A stretch of DNA of 64,000 nt, from contig OX419757.1 of NCBI GenBank assembly GCA_948567375.1, positions 74,958,001-75,022,000 of the forward strand, read 5' to 3'. Made by a program: the position numbers and the translations under genes. Shown in pieces: positions 36,022-48,049 of the stretch. Under the pieces are notes generated by a model, which saw only the letters and a list, made by a program, of their open reading frames with translations, did not search any database and was not told the origin of the DNA. The DNA is from Lunularia cruciata. Taxonomy: Eukaryota; Streptophyta; Marchantiopsida; Lunulariales; Lunulariaceae. How positions within the stretch are numbered: the first letter of the stretch is position 1; each line of letters starts with the position of its first letter.

Positions 36022-38195
36022 TACATTATCCTGTCTAGTAAATTTCAAACTTGAGGGAACCTCACCTTGATTTGTAGGATGTGCGAGCTAGTCATGAGTG
36101 ACTACTGAAATGCGGTCTTTAGTCTTTGGACATTAGGTTCGCCATTACTTTTCAGGAATGTCATTCCTGAGGAGTGTCAGCTGGCATACAAGTGACTTTA
36201 AGCAATTTGATGTTCAGTCTTGAAAGTTTTCAACGTTACCTATGGACCGATGCTGAAGCTTGAGAAATTTGAAACCATGCTTGTCATGAATGATGCCTGA
36301 TATAGGTAGAAGAGGCTACGCCAAATGATACGGTGGGTGAGCCGAGTCGTTATTAAATTTGAGATGGGGACGGCAGAGGTGATTTATGCCTACATTCGTA
36401 CTCCATCGAGATGGGAAGATCCAATCTGCAAGAGGTAGTGAACAAATAGAAAGCGTCCTTATTCTCACCTTCCTGTATGCTATCATAGAGGACCCTGGAA
36501 GCAGTTTTCGACTTATCAACTTGAGCTACACTACCAACCCCCTTTCAGCTGCAGTTACCAGATCCCACCGTTTGGTGAGAAAGACCTGCAGTATTCAAGC
36601 GAGTCTTTTGTAAAATGATATGCGTTGATCCCAGGCTGCATAGCAGAGTGTAGAGATATGTTTACTCCAGCTGGTTAGAATACTTGAGGTTCTTGTCCCA
36701 TGATATTCAGTGGGTCTTGTGGTCAACTCATTTCCATACATCCCTCTACAGTGTGTATACAGCCAGAAAGTTAGTAGGCCTCCTATCCACGCGTCCAAAT
36801 CCAATTTTTACAGGAACTTCAGTTACTATATGCGTCATGTATGTGGGCTGTTCCAGGATTTTCGTCAAATTGATATGATCCTTGAGCCTAACTGCTAATT
36901 GGAAGTATAGATTGGCCCTTATGTAGTCCCGATTTTCGGGAGGAGTGGTACATCACCTGTCAATATGTCGATCAGTTTTGTGAGTATGATGGCAGAGGCG
37001 CAGATTGTCCACAATCTGCCAGGGAGGCAGTTTGTACAGAACTTACGTTAGCGTAGAGCATGCAATAGCTTCTCACGATCAATAAATAGGAGACATCTTG
37101 AGATGGTGAGTTCAGTTGTGCGTTGAATCAGCGTGTCTTCGGCTTCGAATTCATTTTGGTGAATATGTCTGTTATGGTGATTCTTGAACGCGAATGGGCA
37201 CCCGGACACTTGGCAAGAAAGCATTGCACTTATTTGGCCAAGGCAAGCTGTATGAACCACTTTGTTATCAGGTATAACTAGTAATAGCCCCGTGCATGAT
37301 GCACATGGCAAAAAACATATGTCGTCCCTCTGTCCCCGTCCTCAAAAACAATTCCATCTATCTTCTCTCTCCCCGTCCGTTGTCTCCATCCTCTTAGTAT
37401 CACCCGTTGTCTTCGTCTCTAGACAGTTCCGTCCAAGGGCCCAATCCTGTGTCCCCGTTCCCAGGAACACTTCCGTCCATAGTCCCCCGTCCCCTAGGTA
37501 CCTACCCTAGTAGTAGGCGACAATCACCTCTTAAAGGTAAGTAAGATGCCCGATCTGATTCTATACATGGTCCAAAGTACTCATTGAGCCATTCTTGAGC
37601 AAGTTAAGGGCTGTTCGGAGAGCCCAATATTTGTCAAATCAGTCAGACATGAAATCTGCTCTTGCTCGCTAGTTTTAAGCAAGCCATGTGATCTGTGTTG
37701 TACTATAGTTCAAGAAACCGGAAGTTTTCTAAGCGCTCTCCCATTCTTTCTTGCATGCCCCTTTAACCATCGCATGGCAGTCAGATCTACTTTTTGGAAT
37801 ATTACTTCTTTTCAAGTAGTGGGTTTTGTATTCATTTCTCAATACCATTTCATCCGTCTATATGAATGCGCGGCTTCCAGTTGAATTTCGTTCGATATTG
37901 AAGGACTTGGTTCATCACTGTAATCCGAAGGCTGCCTTCTTCCTTGGTAGGTGCGGTACGGTGGGGAACGTTAGTCCGTCCACCTGACTTGAGAAGTCCC
38001 ATCGTGTCTAACGTAGGTTGTTGAGTTGCCTCCTCCGAAGGAACTTTACTGTCCATAATCAAGTGAGAGTACGGTCTTTCTCTATCTCTGCATCAGGTCT
38101 TTGTGACCAGGATCATTGGAATGAGCGGACAGTACTCTCTGGACGCATCCTCCTCTCCATTGGATGTAATTAAAATTTGCCTGTGGTTTTGGGTA
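36022..38195. other. Gene-free or intronic interval
   Basis: No protein family is identified. A C-rich stretch at about 37,310-37,500 repeats CCCCGTCC/TTCCGTCC-like units, including a CCCCGTTCCCAGGAAC segment reminiscent of the array hairpins. The rest is unique-looking sequence of mixed composition that could be intron. Confidence 0.4.
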
Positions 38196-38436
38196 TCTGC
38201 GATATTCCATGTAAAGAGTGCATAGCTAATTTAGTGTCCTAATATAACTGCATCTGTCCGATATATTGATCGCCGGTGAGGAGGTTCGCATGGGGTTTAG
38301 AGTTGAGGGTTCAGTAACTGTCTGCGATATTCCATGTAACGAATGCATGAGTAATGTCCTAATATAAGTGCATATGTCCGTCATGTTGGTTGCCGGTGAG
38401 GAAGTTCGCATGAGGTTTAGGGTGCGGCAACTGTGT
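38196..38436. repeat. Two-copy tandem repeat, 125-bp period
   Basis: TCTGCGATATTCCATGTAA begins at 38,196 and 38,321. Both copies continue through GTCCTAATATAA, TGTCCG and GCCGGTGAGGA to TTCGCATG, with several substitutions. Confidence 0.85.
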
Positions 38437-39026
38437 TTCAAGTCCCCAATACTGTCACCTCGACGGTGGGGCTGAGACATATGCGTGACACTATTACTTA
38501 CTCTTTATGGAAAGTAGGGACGAAATTTATCTTTATGCTTGCTTGTTTTGCTTGAATCCTTTGACTATCGTCAGATATACATACAAAGAGTCTCCATCTG
38601 AGAAATCCTTTCTGAAGAGAAGAGGGATCTCGTATTTCTAAAAGGGGAAAGAGGATTTCTGTAGCTACGTAGATCAAATAGTATTTGACTGAGATGAGAT
38701 CTTGTAATATTCTCTGGTGATCAAGAAGTCACAGATGTAATTTAAAACTACATGGAAGAGAGCTCAACTGTTAACTGCGAAACGATGAAGAAATTAGACC
38801 GCAATGTAATGTTTGTCTTGGTAGGTTGGAAACTAGTAACACTGAATCCTTAAGAACCTTACGCAACTGAATTGAATAAACGGGTCGAGAGTCTCGTACA
38901 TTTGATTATAGATAAGACATCTCAAAGGAAGAACTATTTACCGGTAACAGAATAACTAGTCATTGTCGTGATGACGTTCCTCTGCTCTATCTTTCAGAGT
39001 GAATGAACCTGTTTTAGACACAGTTG

Positions 39027-39289
39027 TTTTGGTCTATGAGCCTTGTTTGGCGTACGAGTCTGGAGAAACTAATCAAATCTACTGAAGTCACCGTTGCTCA
39101 TCCACACTACATGTTCTCTTTCCGATCTTCTAGTGTTGATGGGAAGAAGTCAGTGAAGAGATTGGACTGCAATCTTGAGTTTCTTGCAACCTCTTCAGGA
39201 AATCTGAAATGCCACAAAGAAGAAGCTAATACTAGCGAATCTCTCTACGACCGCCTCACAAAAGATATAGTACGCAAAGCGTCGATGGT
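39027..39289 (+). other. Exon-like open segment with strong splice donor, unassigned
   Basis: An open frame reads SMSLVWRTSLEKLIKS and continues to ESLYDRLTKDIVRKASM, where GCGTCGATG|GTAAGT is a near-consensus donor at 39,289/39,290. Acceptors CTTTCAG (38,997) and GACACAG (39,023) precede it, and the second keeps the frame open. The composition looks coding (Lys/Glu/Ser-rich, no low complexity). I do not recognise the protein. With 35,855-36,021 it may mark a plus-strand gene between 35.6 and 40 kb. Confidence 0.3.
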
Positions 39290-39299
39290 AAGTCGATGA

Positions 39300-40339
39300 T
39301 ATGCATCTTTACTGCCTTGAGTTAGACCCCTCCAGAAACTATACCCATTTGATTCCAAATCGTCTTGTTGTTCATATATTGGATACAGGCCTCTTTGTTA
39401 TAGTCTGGTACAGGTTATTTAAGGCGAGCCGCCTAAAATGAATGTTTTAGGCACAAGAATCCCGGAGAGTTTCTGTTCCATGATTCGCGGTGGATATTCT
39501 TGGCGGGCCCCTGCATTAATCGTGGTAGATTCTCTGGGACGGTGTAACTACACTAACTGTGACCAATATTTTATGGTAGCCTGGGCTTGTCATTCATTGC
39601 AAAGTTGAGCAATCTTGAGTACCGATTGACGATATACCTCCTAAAAGGATTAGCGTACCTGTAGCCACATTGTGCAGAATAATGTCAAGTTGGATCTCAA
39701 ACCCATTTCTAGATATCTCACCACGCGTAAAATTTGTAATCTTCAAAGTGATTTTTGTATCTTGTTTGGGCGTGAGGAGAAACTAACCATATCTCTAAAC
39801 TAACCAAACTAACCATAACTCTAACCATCAAGAACAACAACAGCTTGGAAAATGGACGGAAAATCAACTATTGGAGACCACAGAAAGAAAGGTTTTTAGC
39901 CAGTGTCATACCGCATCGCAGCACTATCAGTGCTCATTTTGATTCCGATGCAACAGGTGAATGTCAAATAGTATTTGATATCGACGAGATATTGTTGACA
40001 TCAGAATTGGAAAATGATGTACAGATCGGTAGTCAAAATAGAAAATGGATGATGAAGTTCACTTGTGGCATACGGTTTAATTGGCAGATATTTTGAGAGA
40101 AAGGCAGGAATGCATTGTCAAGGAAAAGGCAAAAACATTGTTAGTGTTCAAGCACATCAAAGCCCATGATGATAGTGAGAAGGCATTGCATAATGCAACC
40201 ATCGTCAAAACCAAAACCTTGCTTTTCAAGCTAGTGATTCAATGCATAGTATGTGTTGCATCTTTTAGAATGTAGAGAAACTTTGTTGCAGCAACCTATC
40301 AAGAATTGACAACTATATGTTTGAAATCTTATTCAAAGA
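39300..40339 (+). other. Interval with an unassigned open frame
   Basis: The frame at 39,845-40,096 (starting MENGRKINYWRPQKERF by a non-ATG-dependent reading) is open for 83 residues with an ACAG|GTGAAT donor-like site inside. The following frame 40,081-40,275 is Lys-rich. No family is recognised. It may be exon remnants or the start of the hAT-like element that follows. Confidence 0.2.
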
Positions 40340-40421
40340 CTTTGGTATCTAGTTATGTTTGCATCATTTGTGTGGTCAATCTTTGGTATCTAGTTATGTT
40401 TGCATCATTTGTGTGGTCAAT
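40340..40421. repeat. Perfect 41-bp tandem duplication
   Basis: Two identical 41-base units at 40,340-40,380 and 40,381-40,421 begin CTTTGGTATCTAGTTATG and end TGTGTGGTCAAT. Exact identity means it is recent. Confidence 0.95.
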
Positions 40422-40582
40422 CTGCAACAAATTACAGACATCTTAGAATGCTCTTGGGCTTTCTCCCTAGTATAGGACTCTGCTACTCACCAGAGCATAT
40501 CATATTAGGATCTACAAATTTATGTGTTTGTCGTCGGTAAAACTAAGCAGCACCATAATTTGCATTTGATTGTGTTACCAAT

Positions 40583-42885
40583 GTAGGAGAAACACACCGG
40601 ACAAGCAATGTTCAAAATGGTGACCAAATTGCTTGGTCTATTTTCCGGCGGCACTCAAAACATGATAGGTCACTTCATTGGTGTCATTACTAGAATCTTG
40701 AATGAATTGTGTGAAAACCAATATGGGTATGGGTAGCACATCAGCTTGATCTAGTCATGGAGCACATTATGAACATTGTTTTCAAGGAATGCTTCTTCAT
40801 TGAGATGACCACATTTATTACTTACTTGACCGCCAACATATTCAGACTTCCTTGATGGGTTCTACATATCGTTGTGTTGTTAATAAATGGTTGTCAACTG
40901 ATAAAGTAACAACTTGGTTCAAGAAGAAGAGAGTGGAACTGTTGCAGCATATCTAAGAAAAGTAGCTATAATGTGCTCCATCAAATTTTTGGTGGGTTTA
41001 TGTGCAGGCAATGGATTGCTTCACTTCACATAGTGCCAAAAATTTCCAAAAGATTCAAGGGTTAACAACAATAATTTGGCAACATGTTGAACTGCAACCT
41101 TTACTTCAAGTATATATGGAAGTAATAGGTAGTCAAGGTCCATTGATGGAGGAAGCTATACAAGAACTTGATCTTGACGTGTATCTAATCAATTCAAGCT
41201 AAGCAGTCTCATTGGAAAACATTCAAGAGTTTGTTTCAAGATTGGCTTCTTGGGTCAAAAGTATCCTTAATGATGCAAACCGAAATGATTGTCACCAAGT
41301 ATCCATCGACATTAGAAGCATCATTATGGTTGCATGTGATTGTATCAATTCCACTATTGTATATTGTGATAGAACAAAAAATGCTTCCAATCCATCATAT
41401 GTTTTGCCTCCTATTTTGCCGCATGAGTTGGTACAAATCTCTTGGCAAATTCCTTTGAAGTCTCTTAATCATGCATCATGTCTTCAACATTGGTTCAGCT
41501 TGGAGCACATAGATGTTGTAGTAGACCAACATAAAAGTCTCATCCATGCATACAGATTTGAGCACACATTTGAATCTACTATTGACCATATTAGAGCCAC
41601 TTGTTTGAGGTCGCTTGGAGTCCATTGAGTGCATATTATACAAACTTGCATGATTTGTGTGGTGGCTTGGTGTAATACTCCGAGGCCAAGAGAACTCTCA
41701 AAGAGAGATACACAAGCTTCATACTCAATACTCTGATGCACCAAAGGAGCACCTTCTCTTTATTATATAGCAAAGATGATCCCCTCAAAGGAAGCTCCAC
41801 CCTTAGATCAAATACATGGATTGGTGACATGTCAACAAGCTCCACCCTTAAATTAGTTTCTTGGATGGGTGGCATGTTGGTCCTTGTCCTATCAAGTTGG
41901 TCAAACATGTTTAACCAAAAGGGAATCTTTAAAGAATCTTCAAAATCACATGGATGAGGTACCATTAGAAAGCTCTTGATGAGACAAACCCTAGGGGGAG
42001 AAGGCAAGCCTATCCCACCATAAAGGAAGGAATATTTCCATTTTCAAGGCCTAATTCATTTGTTAGGCTTCCAAAATTGGCTCCAAAATCAAGTTATTTT
42101 TGACTTCTGCACTATTAGTAGAAGTACTCTTTTGGTGACACCTCTATCTTGATCTACCTAGACCATAATACAAAACATCCTTCTAGATGTTACCAAGCTA
42201 ATTTTCACCTCTAGATAATATGTCTAGCTATTGGTATTACACTTGGTGACATTATTCCCCATAACATCAACAGTTAAGTGAGATTTCTCCATGCTAAGAT
42301 GGGAGAAGGATGACTTTAGAAAGTTGCTTTCTGATTTTGGTCTTGAAGGTGTTATGCAAAGAAAAAAAAATTCAAATTGCAACAAATTGTTTGTGCAGAT
42401 TGACTTCTAAACTTTAGATAGTAGGACATAAATATGATCTCTGACTACATATCAAGAAAATTTATAACGAGTAGTTAGTGCAAGCAACCCTTGCCAGAGC
42501 TTAACTAATTGAGGCATAGTTGGAGCTTCTCCAAAAAAAATTTGATGCTCATACAATATAAGAAGAAGATGCACATCTACTTTACATTGTGAATTCAATT
42601 TGGATTGTGAGTTCTTTCATTTACCATGTGAGGAATAGAGTAGTAGCTAATAGAGACCACAAAATTATCTAGGTCCTACTATGAAAATAGTCATGGTGCT
42701 AGGTGCTTGAAGGATATAGTAAGAATTGACTACTCTGTACATAGATTGAAAACATTGGAATTTGATTTGGGTTGTTAGCTATTTTATGTACCCTATGAGG
42801 AATGCAATAGTAGATAACAAAAACCGCAAAATTGTCTAGGTGCTTGAAATAATTTCAGTTCTAGATGCTTCAAACATACATCAAG
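40583..42885 (+). pseudogene. hAT-like transposase relic, split by a solo LTR
   Basis: Decayed frames read MVTKLLGLFSGGTQNMIGHF, then FWWVYVQAMDCFTSHSAKNF, QGLTTIIWQ and PPILPHELVQISW (41,000-41,630). After the inserted LTR the reading resumes as TSTVKxDFS, WEKDDFRKLLSDFGLEGVM (42,270-42,360) and VRNRVVANRDHKI (42,630). From memory these blocks, especially the C-terminal W-KD-R--L-DF-LEG run, belong to hAT-superfamily transposase-like proteins of plants and oomycetes. Stops and frame changes are many. The catalytic residues cannot be checked because the N-terminal half is not recognisable. Confidence 0.5.
41671..42241 (-). repeat. Reverse solo LTR, B family, with CTTGG target duplication
   Basis: Its reverse complement starts TGTAATACCAATAGC and ends GGAGTATTACA, as in element B. 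CTTGG flanks it at 41,666-41,670 and 42,242-42,246. It is 571 bp, shorter than the 736-bp LTRs through internal deletions. It interrupts the hAT-like relic. Confidence 0.9.
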
Positions 42886-42890
42886 AATTG

Positions 42891-43374
42891 TGTAACAATA
42901 TGGAGTTTACATATGAGTTAGTTGAGACTAATAAAGTAGCAAATATGCCAAATTAGCCAAGAATTATAAGAATATTCTAGAAGCATCTAAGATTAGATAC
43001 TTTGTACCTTCCAAGTATCAAGTAAAGTGCATGCCAAGTGGTGATTTCTAGGATGAAGCTTCTTGGGAAGCTTCTTGGCTAGCTTAGTTTGCACGTCTAG
43101 TAGGTGGATTTTAGAAGAAAGTTTCTTGGGAAGCTTCCCAACTAGCTTACTTTGTATACCAAGTAAAGAAGCTTCCCAGTTAATTTGGCTTGCACTCAAG
43201 GAAGGTAGCTTTTAGGAAATTTCTTGAGAAGCTTCTCAAGAGCCTTATATGTTCTTTATAAATGCTATAGCCCAAGCTCATGCTAGACATTCTGAATTTC
43301 ACTCATTCAAGAGTCTCAATGTGATCTTTCTTTTTGATCTTCCATTCTACTATTTCTCTCCTTGATCTTTTACA
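42891..43374 (+). repeat. Element C 5' LTR
   Basis: Starts TGTAACAATATGG and ends ATCTTTTACA. It holds a TTTATAAATG box near 43,255. The body contains several short GAAGCTTCTTGGGAAGCTTC-like palindromic repeats, also present in the A LTR. Confidence 0.88.
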
Positions 43375-43375
43375 T

Positions 43376-43390
43376 TGGTATCAAAGTGAG
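43376..43390 (+). other. Element C primer-binding site
   Basis: TGGTATCAAAGTGAG starts one base after the LTR, with the same one-base spacer as element B. It differs from the initiator tRNA-Met complement TGGTATCAGAGC by one base in its first ten. Confidence 0.75.
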
Positions 43391-44039
43391 GTTTGGGATG
43401 GATGGCATTTATTTACCACCAAATCTATTTCTGCCAAACTATTGGGACTTTTGTATCCATGTACTACCCAAGCATCATTTCATGCAGTTCATCATCTCAT
43501 GCTTTGGGTAAATTTTTTTGAATGCAATCACCTTGTTTGATGAACCCTTGGTAGTTTTGATTGTGAATTATAGGGAGTGGTGGATGTGTTGCATCTATAT
43601 GTTAACTTAGATAAACTGTAGGTAGTTTGATAAAGTAGCTATGGCGGTAATACTCAAGATTATTATTACAATGCAACAACAAATTGAGCACCTTACTTGA
43701 TTGTTTGAAGAACAAGATCATCAATGACAAAAGCATGTAGAGAGAGCACCATTTCATGAAGGAGAGGAGAAAATTTGATTTCCAAAACCCAAGGTATTTG
43801 AATATAAGAACCTCCCAAGCACAATGGACAATTTTATGTTTGATTGTGAATGTTATTTTGAAGCTACAAAATCTTCAAGATAAATAGAGACAAATCCTCT
43901 TGGCTTCAAGTCAATTGGATGGAATAGCAAAATGATGGTGAAAATTCTGAGTGGAGTGAGGTAAACGGCAATTTGTTGTACCAACCTCAACATAGGAAGA
44001 ATTCAAGAGCGCAATAATTAGGCAATTCCAAGCTATAAA

Positions 44040-44448
44040 TACCACACAAGATAATTTGGTAAAACTGAAGTAGATTGGTTATGTAAGAAGTTACATTACT
44101 CAATTTCAAAACATCATAATGCAAATTTTAGATATATTAGAAGATGAAGCTCTATATCAGTTTGTGAGAGGCTTGAAGTTACGTACCAAATTTGGAGTGA
44201 CCATGGGTTTAGAGGAAACCATGTAGTTGGCTGAGCAATTTGATTCCCTTATTGCAACAACATGGTCTCAACCTTGACCTTGATCTTCAAAGAACTTGCC
44301 TACACACTACTCATGTGTGGAGGAGCCGGCACCAATGGAGATTGATGCCATCCAACAAAAACTAATTGGCCATACAAATAGGGAAAGATTACAACAAAAT
44401 GGTGGTTGCTTTTATTGTCACCAAATTGGACATTGCATTGCTAAATAT
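44040..44448 (+). pseudogene. gag: Element C gag remnant, zinc knuckle damaged
   Basis: VRSYITQFQNIIMQILDI and QFVRGLKLRTK match gag of element A. The zinc knuckle at 44,407-44,448 reads CFYCHQIGHCIAKY: the last Cys is Tyr (TAT), consistent with a G-to-A change. Several stops and frame changes occur upstream to about 43,640. Confidence 0.75.
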
Positions 44449-44558
44449 CCATTTAAGAATGGACAACCTTGACGAATTGCCTAAATGGAGTTTGTGGAAC
44501 GTGATGATCAAGGAAACAAGGAATCCCAGTATGAAAACTCAAGCTATCTATTGGGAAC

Positions 44559-44900
44559 TTGATAAGATCCAATGGGATTGAAGGCTCAACCTATGCAAGT
44601 TTGCTTCACTTGCAAGGTATGATATATAATTGTGGATGTAGGATTTTGGTTGATTTTGGAAGTTCAAAGAATTATATGTCCATGCAATTAGCAAAGGAAT
44701 TAAGTATTCCTATCAAGCCAATAATTGGAAGTAGATTGATGATGGCGATTGGTAGAAAGGAATTTTGTATTTTGTACCTCACATCCTATTACATTCAATT
44801 TTTTGGAGTGTAGGAGGTTTGTAGTGCCACCTCTACACTATGATGTCATTCTAGGTCTGCCTTGGCTTGAATGATATAAGGTTTAATTTGATTGGACCCG
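44559..44900 (+). pseudogene. Element C protease remnant
   Basis: The reading LVDFGSSKNYMSMQLAKEL corresponds to VDSGS in element A, but the catalytic Ser position is Phe (Asp-Phe-Gly). ILGLPWL follows near 44,850 after a frame change. Dead copy. Confidence 0.65.
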
Positions 44901-45073
44901 ATAAAAAATTCAAGTAAAACATTAAGTTAGGAATTACTAATTAGATTATTTGGCACCTTTGAGTAAGACACCTAAGAATAATCAGTCCTAGGATGAGAAG
45001 TTTATCAATAAAGCAACCATAGAGAAAACTTTAGAAGAAGATAAGCTTATTTTTGTGGTGTAGATCAAACTGA

Positions 45074-46400
45074 TTGCACATGGAGAATCTTAAGAGGGCC
45101 AGAAGCTTCACCCAAGCAATGGTTGATCAAATAGTTCAAGAGTTTACGGATGTATTTCTAGATGATCTATCAAAGGGATTACTCTCTAATTGTGATATGC
45201 CTTTCAAGATTGAGTTATTGCTAGGAAGTACTCCACTGAATAGACCAATCTATCTGCTCTCACCAAAGAAATTGGATGAGCTTTGAATAACATTGATACC
45301 AAAGAAATTGGACGCTCTTTGAATAACATTGATGTAGTTGTTGGAGAAAGATTTCATACAACATAGTACATCTCTTTGGGGAACACTAGTACTATTTGTT
45401 CCAAAGAAAGATGGAGGACTTTGTTTCTATATTGATTATTGTGGACTCAATAAACAAACAATGAGAATGCATATCCTTTACCTTGAATTGATAACTTACT
45501 AGATCAATTGAGTGGAGTACAATACTTCTCCAAGTTGGATTTCCAAAGGGGCTATTGGAAAATTCCCATTGATAGAGAGGATGTGCAAAAGATTACCTTT
45601 TGCATAAGGTATGAGCATTTTGAATGCAGAGTTCTACTTTTTGGGCTCATTAATGCTCTAGTAATCTTCATGGATCATATGCATTGGGTGTGGGATGAAC
45701 TATTGGCTTGGTAGGTGGTGGTATTCTTACATGATATTTTAATTTATAATAAGATGGAGGTAAAACATGAAAATCATGTGCAAGAAGTCCTAAGACAATT
45801 ATGATAATGGAAATTTTACTACAAGAAGTCAAAGTGTGCATTTTGGCAAAAGGAAGTTACCTTCTTGGGTCACAAGATCTCATTAGAAGGGATCAAGATG
45901 GAAGAGGAGAAAACCAAGGCCATTATTGATTGGCCTACTCTAAAGGATACCACAAGAGTGTGGGGATTTAATGGATTGGCAAGTTTTTACCAATGGTTCA
46001 TCCACTACTATGCTCATGTGGTTGCACCATTGGCCAATCTCTTGGAGAAGACCTCAACTTTTAGTGGACCACCAAACACAAAGAAGCATTCCAAAAGCTA
46101 AAACATATGGTGTCTTCAAGACCCATTCTTCAACCATATGATCCTCAACTACTTTTTGTGGTTGATTTTGATACTTCTAACTTTGCCATTGGAATTGTGT
46201 TGCAGCAAGATTTCCAAACGGGGTTATATCCCATTGCCTTTGTGTCTTGCCCACTCAACACCACAAAAAAAAATTACTCTACTTGAGATCAAGAATAACT
46301 AGAAATAGTATATGCCACCAAGGTATGGAGGCATTATCTCTTGGGGAAACAAGTGATCATGCAAATCGATCATAAACCTTTGTTGTGACATTATTTTTGG
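45074..46400 (+). pseudogene. pol: Element C RT-RNase H remnant, catalytic Asp lost
   Basis: QYFSKLDFQRGYW and the LLFGLINA segment are followed by the active site, which reads FLHDILIYN: the first Asp of the DD pair is His (CAT at 45,730-45,732). A short duplication of a CCAAAGAAATTGG unit occurs at 45,260-45,310. The frame then continues with FLGHKISLEGIKMEE and the RNase H segment after a shift near 46,070. Confidence 0.8.
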
Positions 46401-46739
46401 AACACATGAAGAGTCAACATCATTGATAGAGAAGAAAAACTATAGTTGTTTGACCTCGAAATTGAGTATAAACTTGATAGATTCCATGCCATCTCCAATG
46501 CCCTATCATAATGACCTAATTTTAAGTCTCTTCCTCTCATCAAGGCAGCAATTACAACAACTTCAATAGACTCCAATGCCCAAATCAAGTTTAGGACTGC
46601 TTTACAACAAGACTTCTTCTTTCAGATGGTACAAGGTCATCTTGCTGCATATGACAAGGCATACAAAAATTTCTCCTTCAAAGAAGACCTTCTATTCTGG
46701 GAGAATTGAATCTATGTTCCAACCAAGAGTGATCTACAA

Positions 46740-47470
46740 CTTGTGCATCTTCAAAAAGCCCATAATTTACCAATTGCTGGTCACATGGGTATGGACAAGA
46801 CCTTGGGTACCCTACAATGCTAATGGTGGTGGCCCAACATGGCATGAGATGTTTGAGAGTTTATCCAGTCTTGTGAGAGTTACCAATGCAACAAGGCCAA
46901 CAACCAAGTGGTCTCCTTCAACCCCTTCCTATCCTATCTTCTTGATGGAAACATATGAGCTTAAGATCTAATCACCTCCTGTCCAAGACAAAGCAAGGTT
47001 ACATAACAATTATGGTGTTTGTGGATAAGCTTAGTAAGCAAGTCCATTTGGCACCAGCCTTTGATATAGTGGATGTTCTAACATTTGCTTAGATCTATTT
47101 TGACAATATCTTCAAGCATCATGGGATGTCTCTTGTACTCATCTTCTACTATGATCCTTGATTCATCAAAAAAATTTGGCTAGCACTCTTCCAGATAATT
47201 GGCACCAAAGTTGATTTGTCCATGGCCTATCATCCTTAAATTGATAGACAAACCAAACATGAAAATTGCACCTTGGAGGATATACTTTGTGTCTTTATTA
47301 ACGTTCATTATATCAACTAGGATGAATGTCTTGGAGCTATTGAGTTTACCTACAATAATTCCATACATGCAAGCACCAGATTTTCTCCTTTCTTCCTTAA
47401 TTTTGGCCAAGACCCACTTGTTTCAGATTCCCTTCTTGCTCCTTCTCCAACTCATGTAACTCATCCTTCA
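46740..47470 (+). pseudogene. Element C integrase remnant
   Basis: The HMGMDKTLGTLQ finger region (46,780) and the core segments SLVLIFYYDP, SMAYHP and SAPDFLLS-like readings align with element A. Frames change repeatedly and the catalytic Asp and Glu positions are not preserved in a single frame. Confidence 0.65.
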
Positions 47471-47829
47471 ATCTTCTTGACCACAATATCTCAATCCTTA
47501 CAACAAGCCAAATATTCTCTCCTTGTTGCTCAAAATTTTCAAAAACAATATACAAACCAACACCATTGTGATCTCACCTTTCAACTCAATGATAAGTTCA
47601 TGCTTTATCCTAGTAACCTACCCCTCCCACTTGATACCTAATTCTATAAAATTGCTCCTAATTGGATAGGTCCATTTGATATCACTCAAATCATTTCTCC
47701 AATTGCTTATCAACTTGTCTTGCCTTGTCATATGCAAATCCACCCTATCTTTCATATTTCCAAGTTGAAACCTTTGTTTCTAATCCATCTTTCTTTTTTG
47801 CTTGTGTCCCACCACCTCCTCCTCTCGTC

Positions 47830-47990
47830 CCTATCAACTATCATAAGGAGTATGAAGTTGATCATATCCTTGCACTTTGCTACATTCAACATGACAGACA
47901 ACAACATATTGAGTACAAAGTCCTTTGGAAAGGATATCCCTTTCATGATGCTACTTGGGAACCTCTTTCTCATCTCTAGAGTGCACAAAC
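47830..47990 (+). pseudogene. Element C chromodomain remnant
   Basis: Reads [19 protein letters not shown] and then [19 protein letters not shown], with the conserved LWKGY and ATWEP blocks intact. This is the best-preserved domain of element C. Confidence 0.78.
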
Positions 47991-48049
47991 AACTATCCAG
48001 GATTTTGAAACTTCTAGGTGATGAGGATATCACCAACTAACGGTGGAGG

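Noticed and set aside
37048-37311. Minus-strand frame with a zinc-finger-like CQVSGCPFAFKNHHNRHIH
   Set aside because: The spacing of the first three ligands fits a C2H2 finger, but no fourth ligand follows in range, no further fingers are present, and the frame is short. Chance cannot be excluded.
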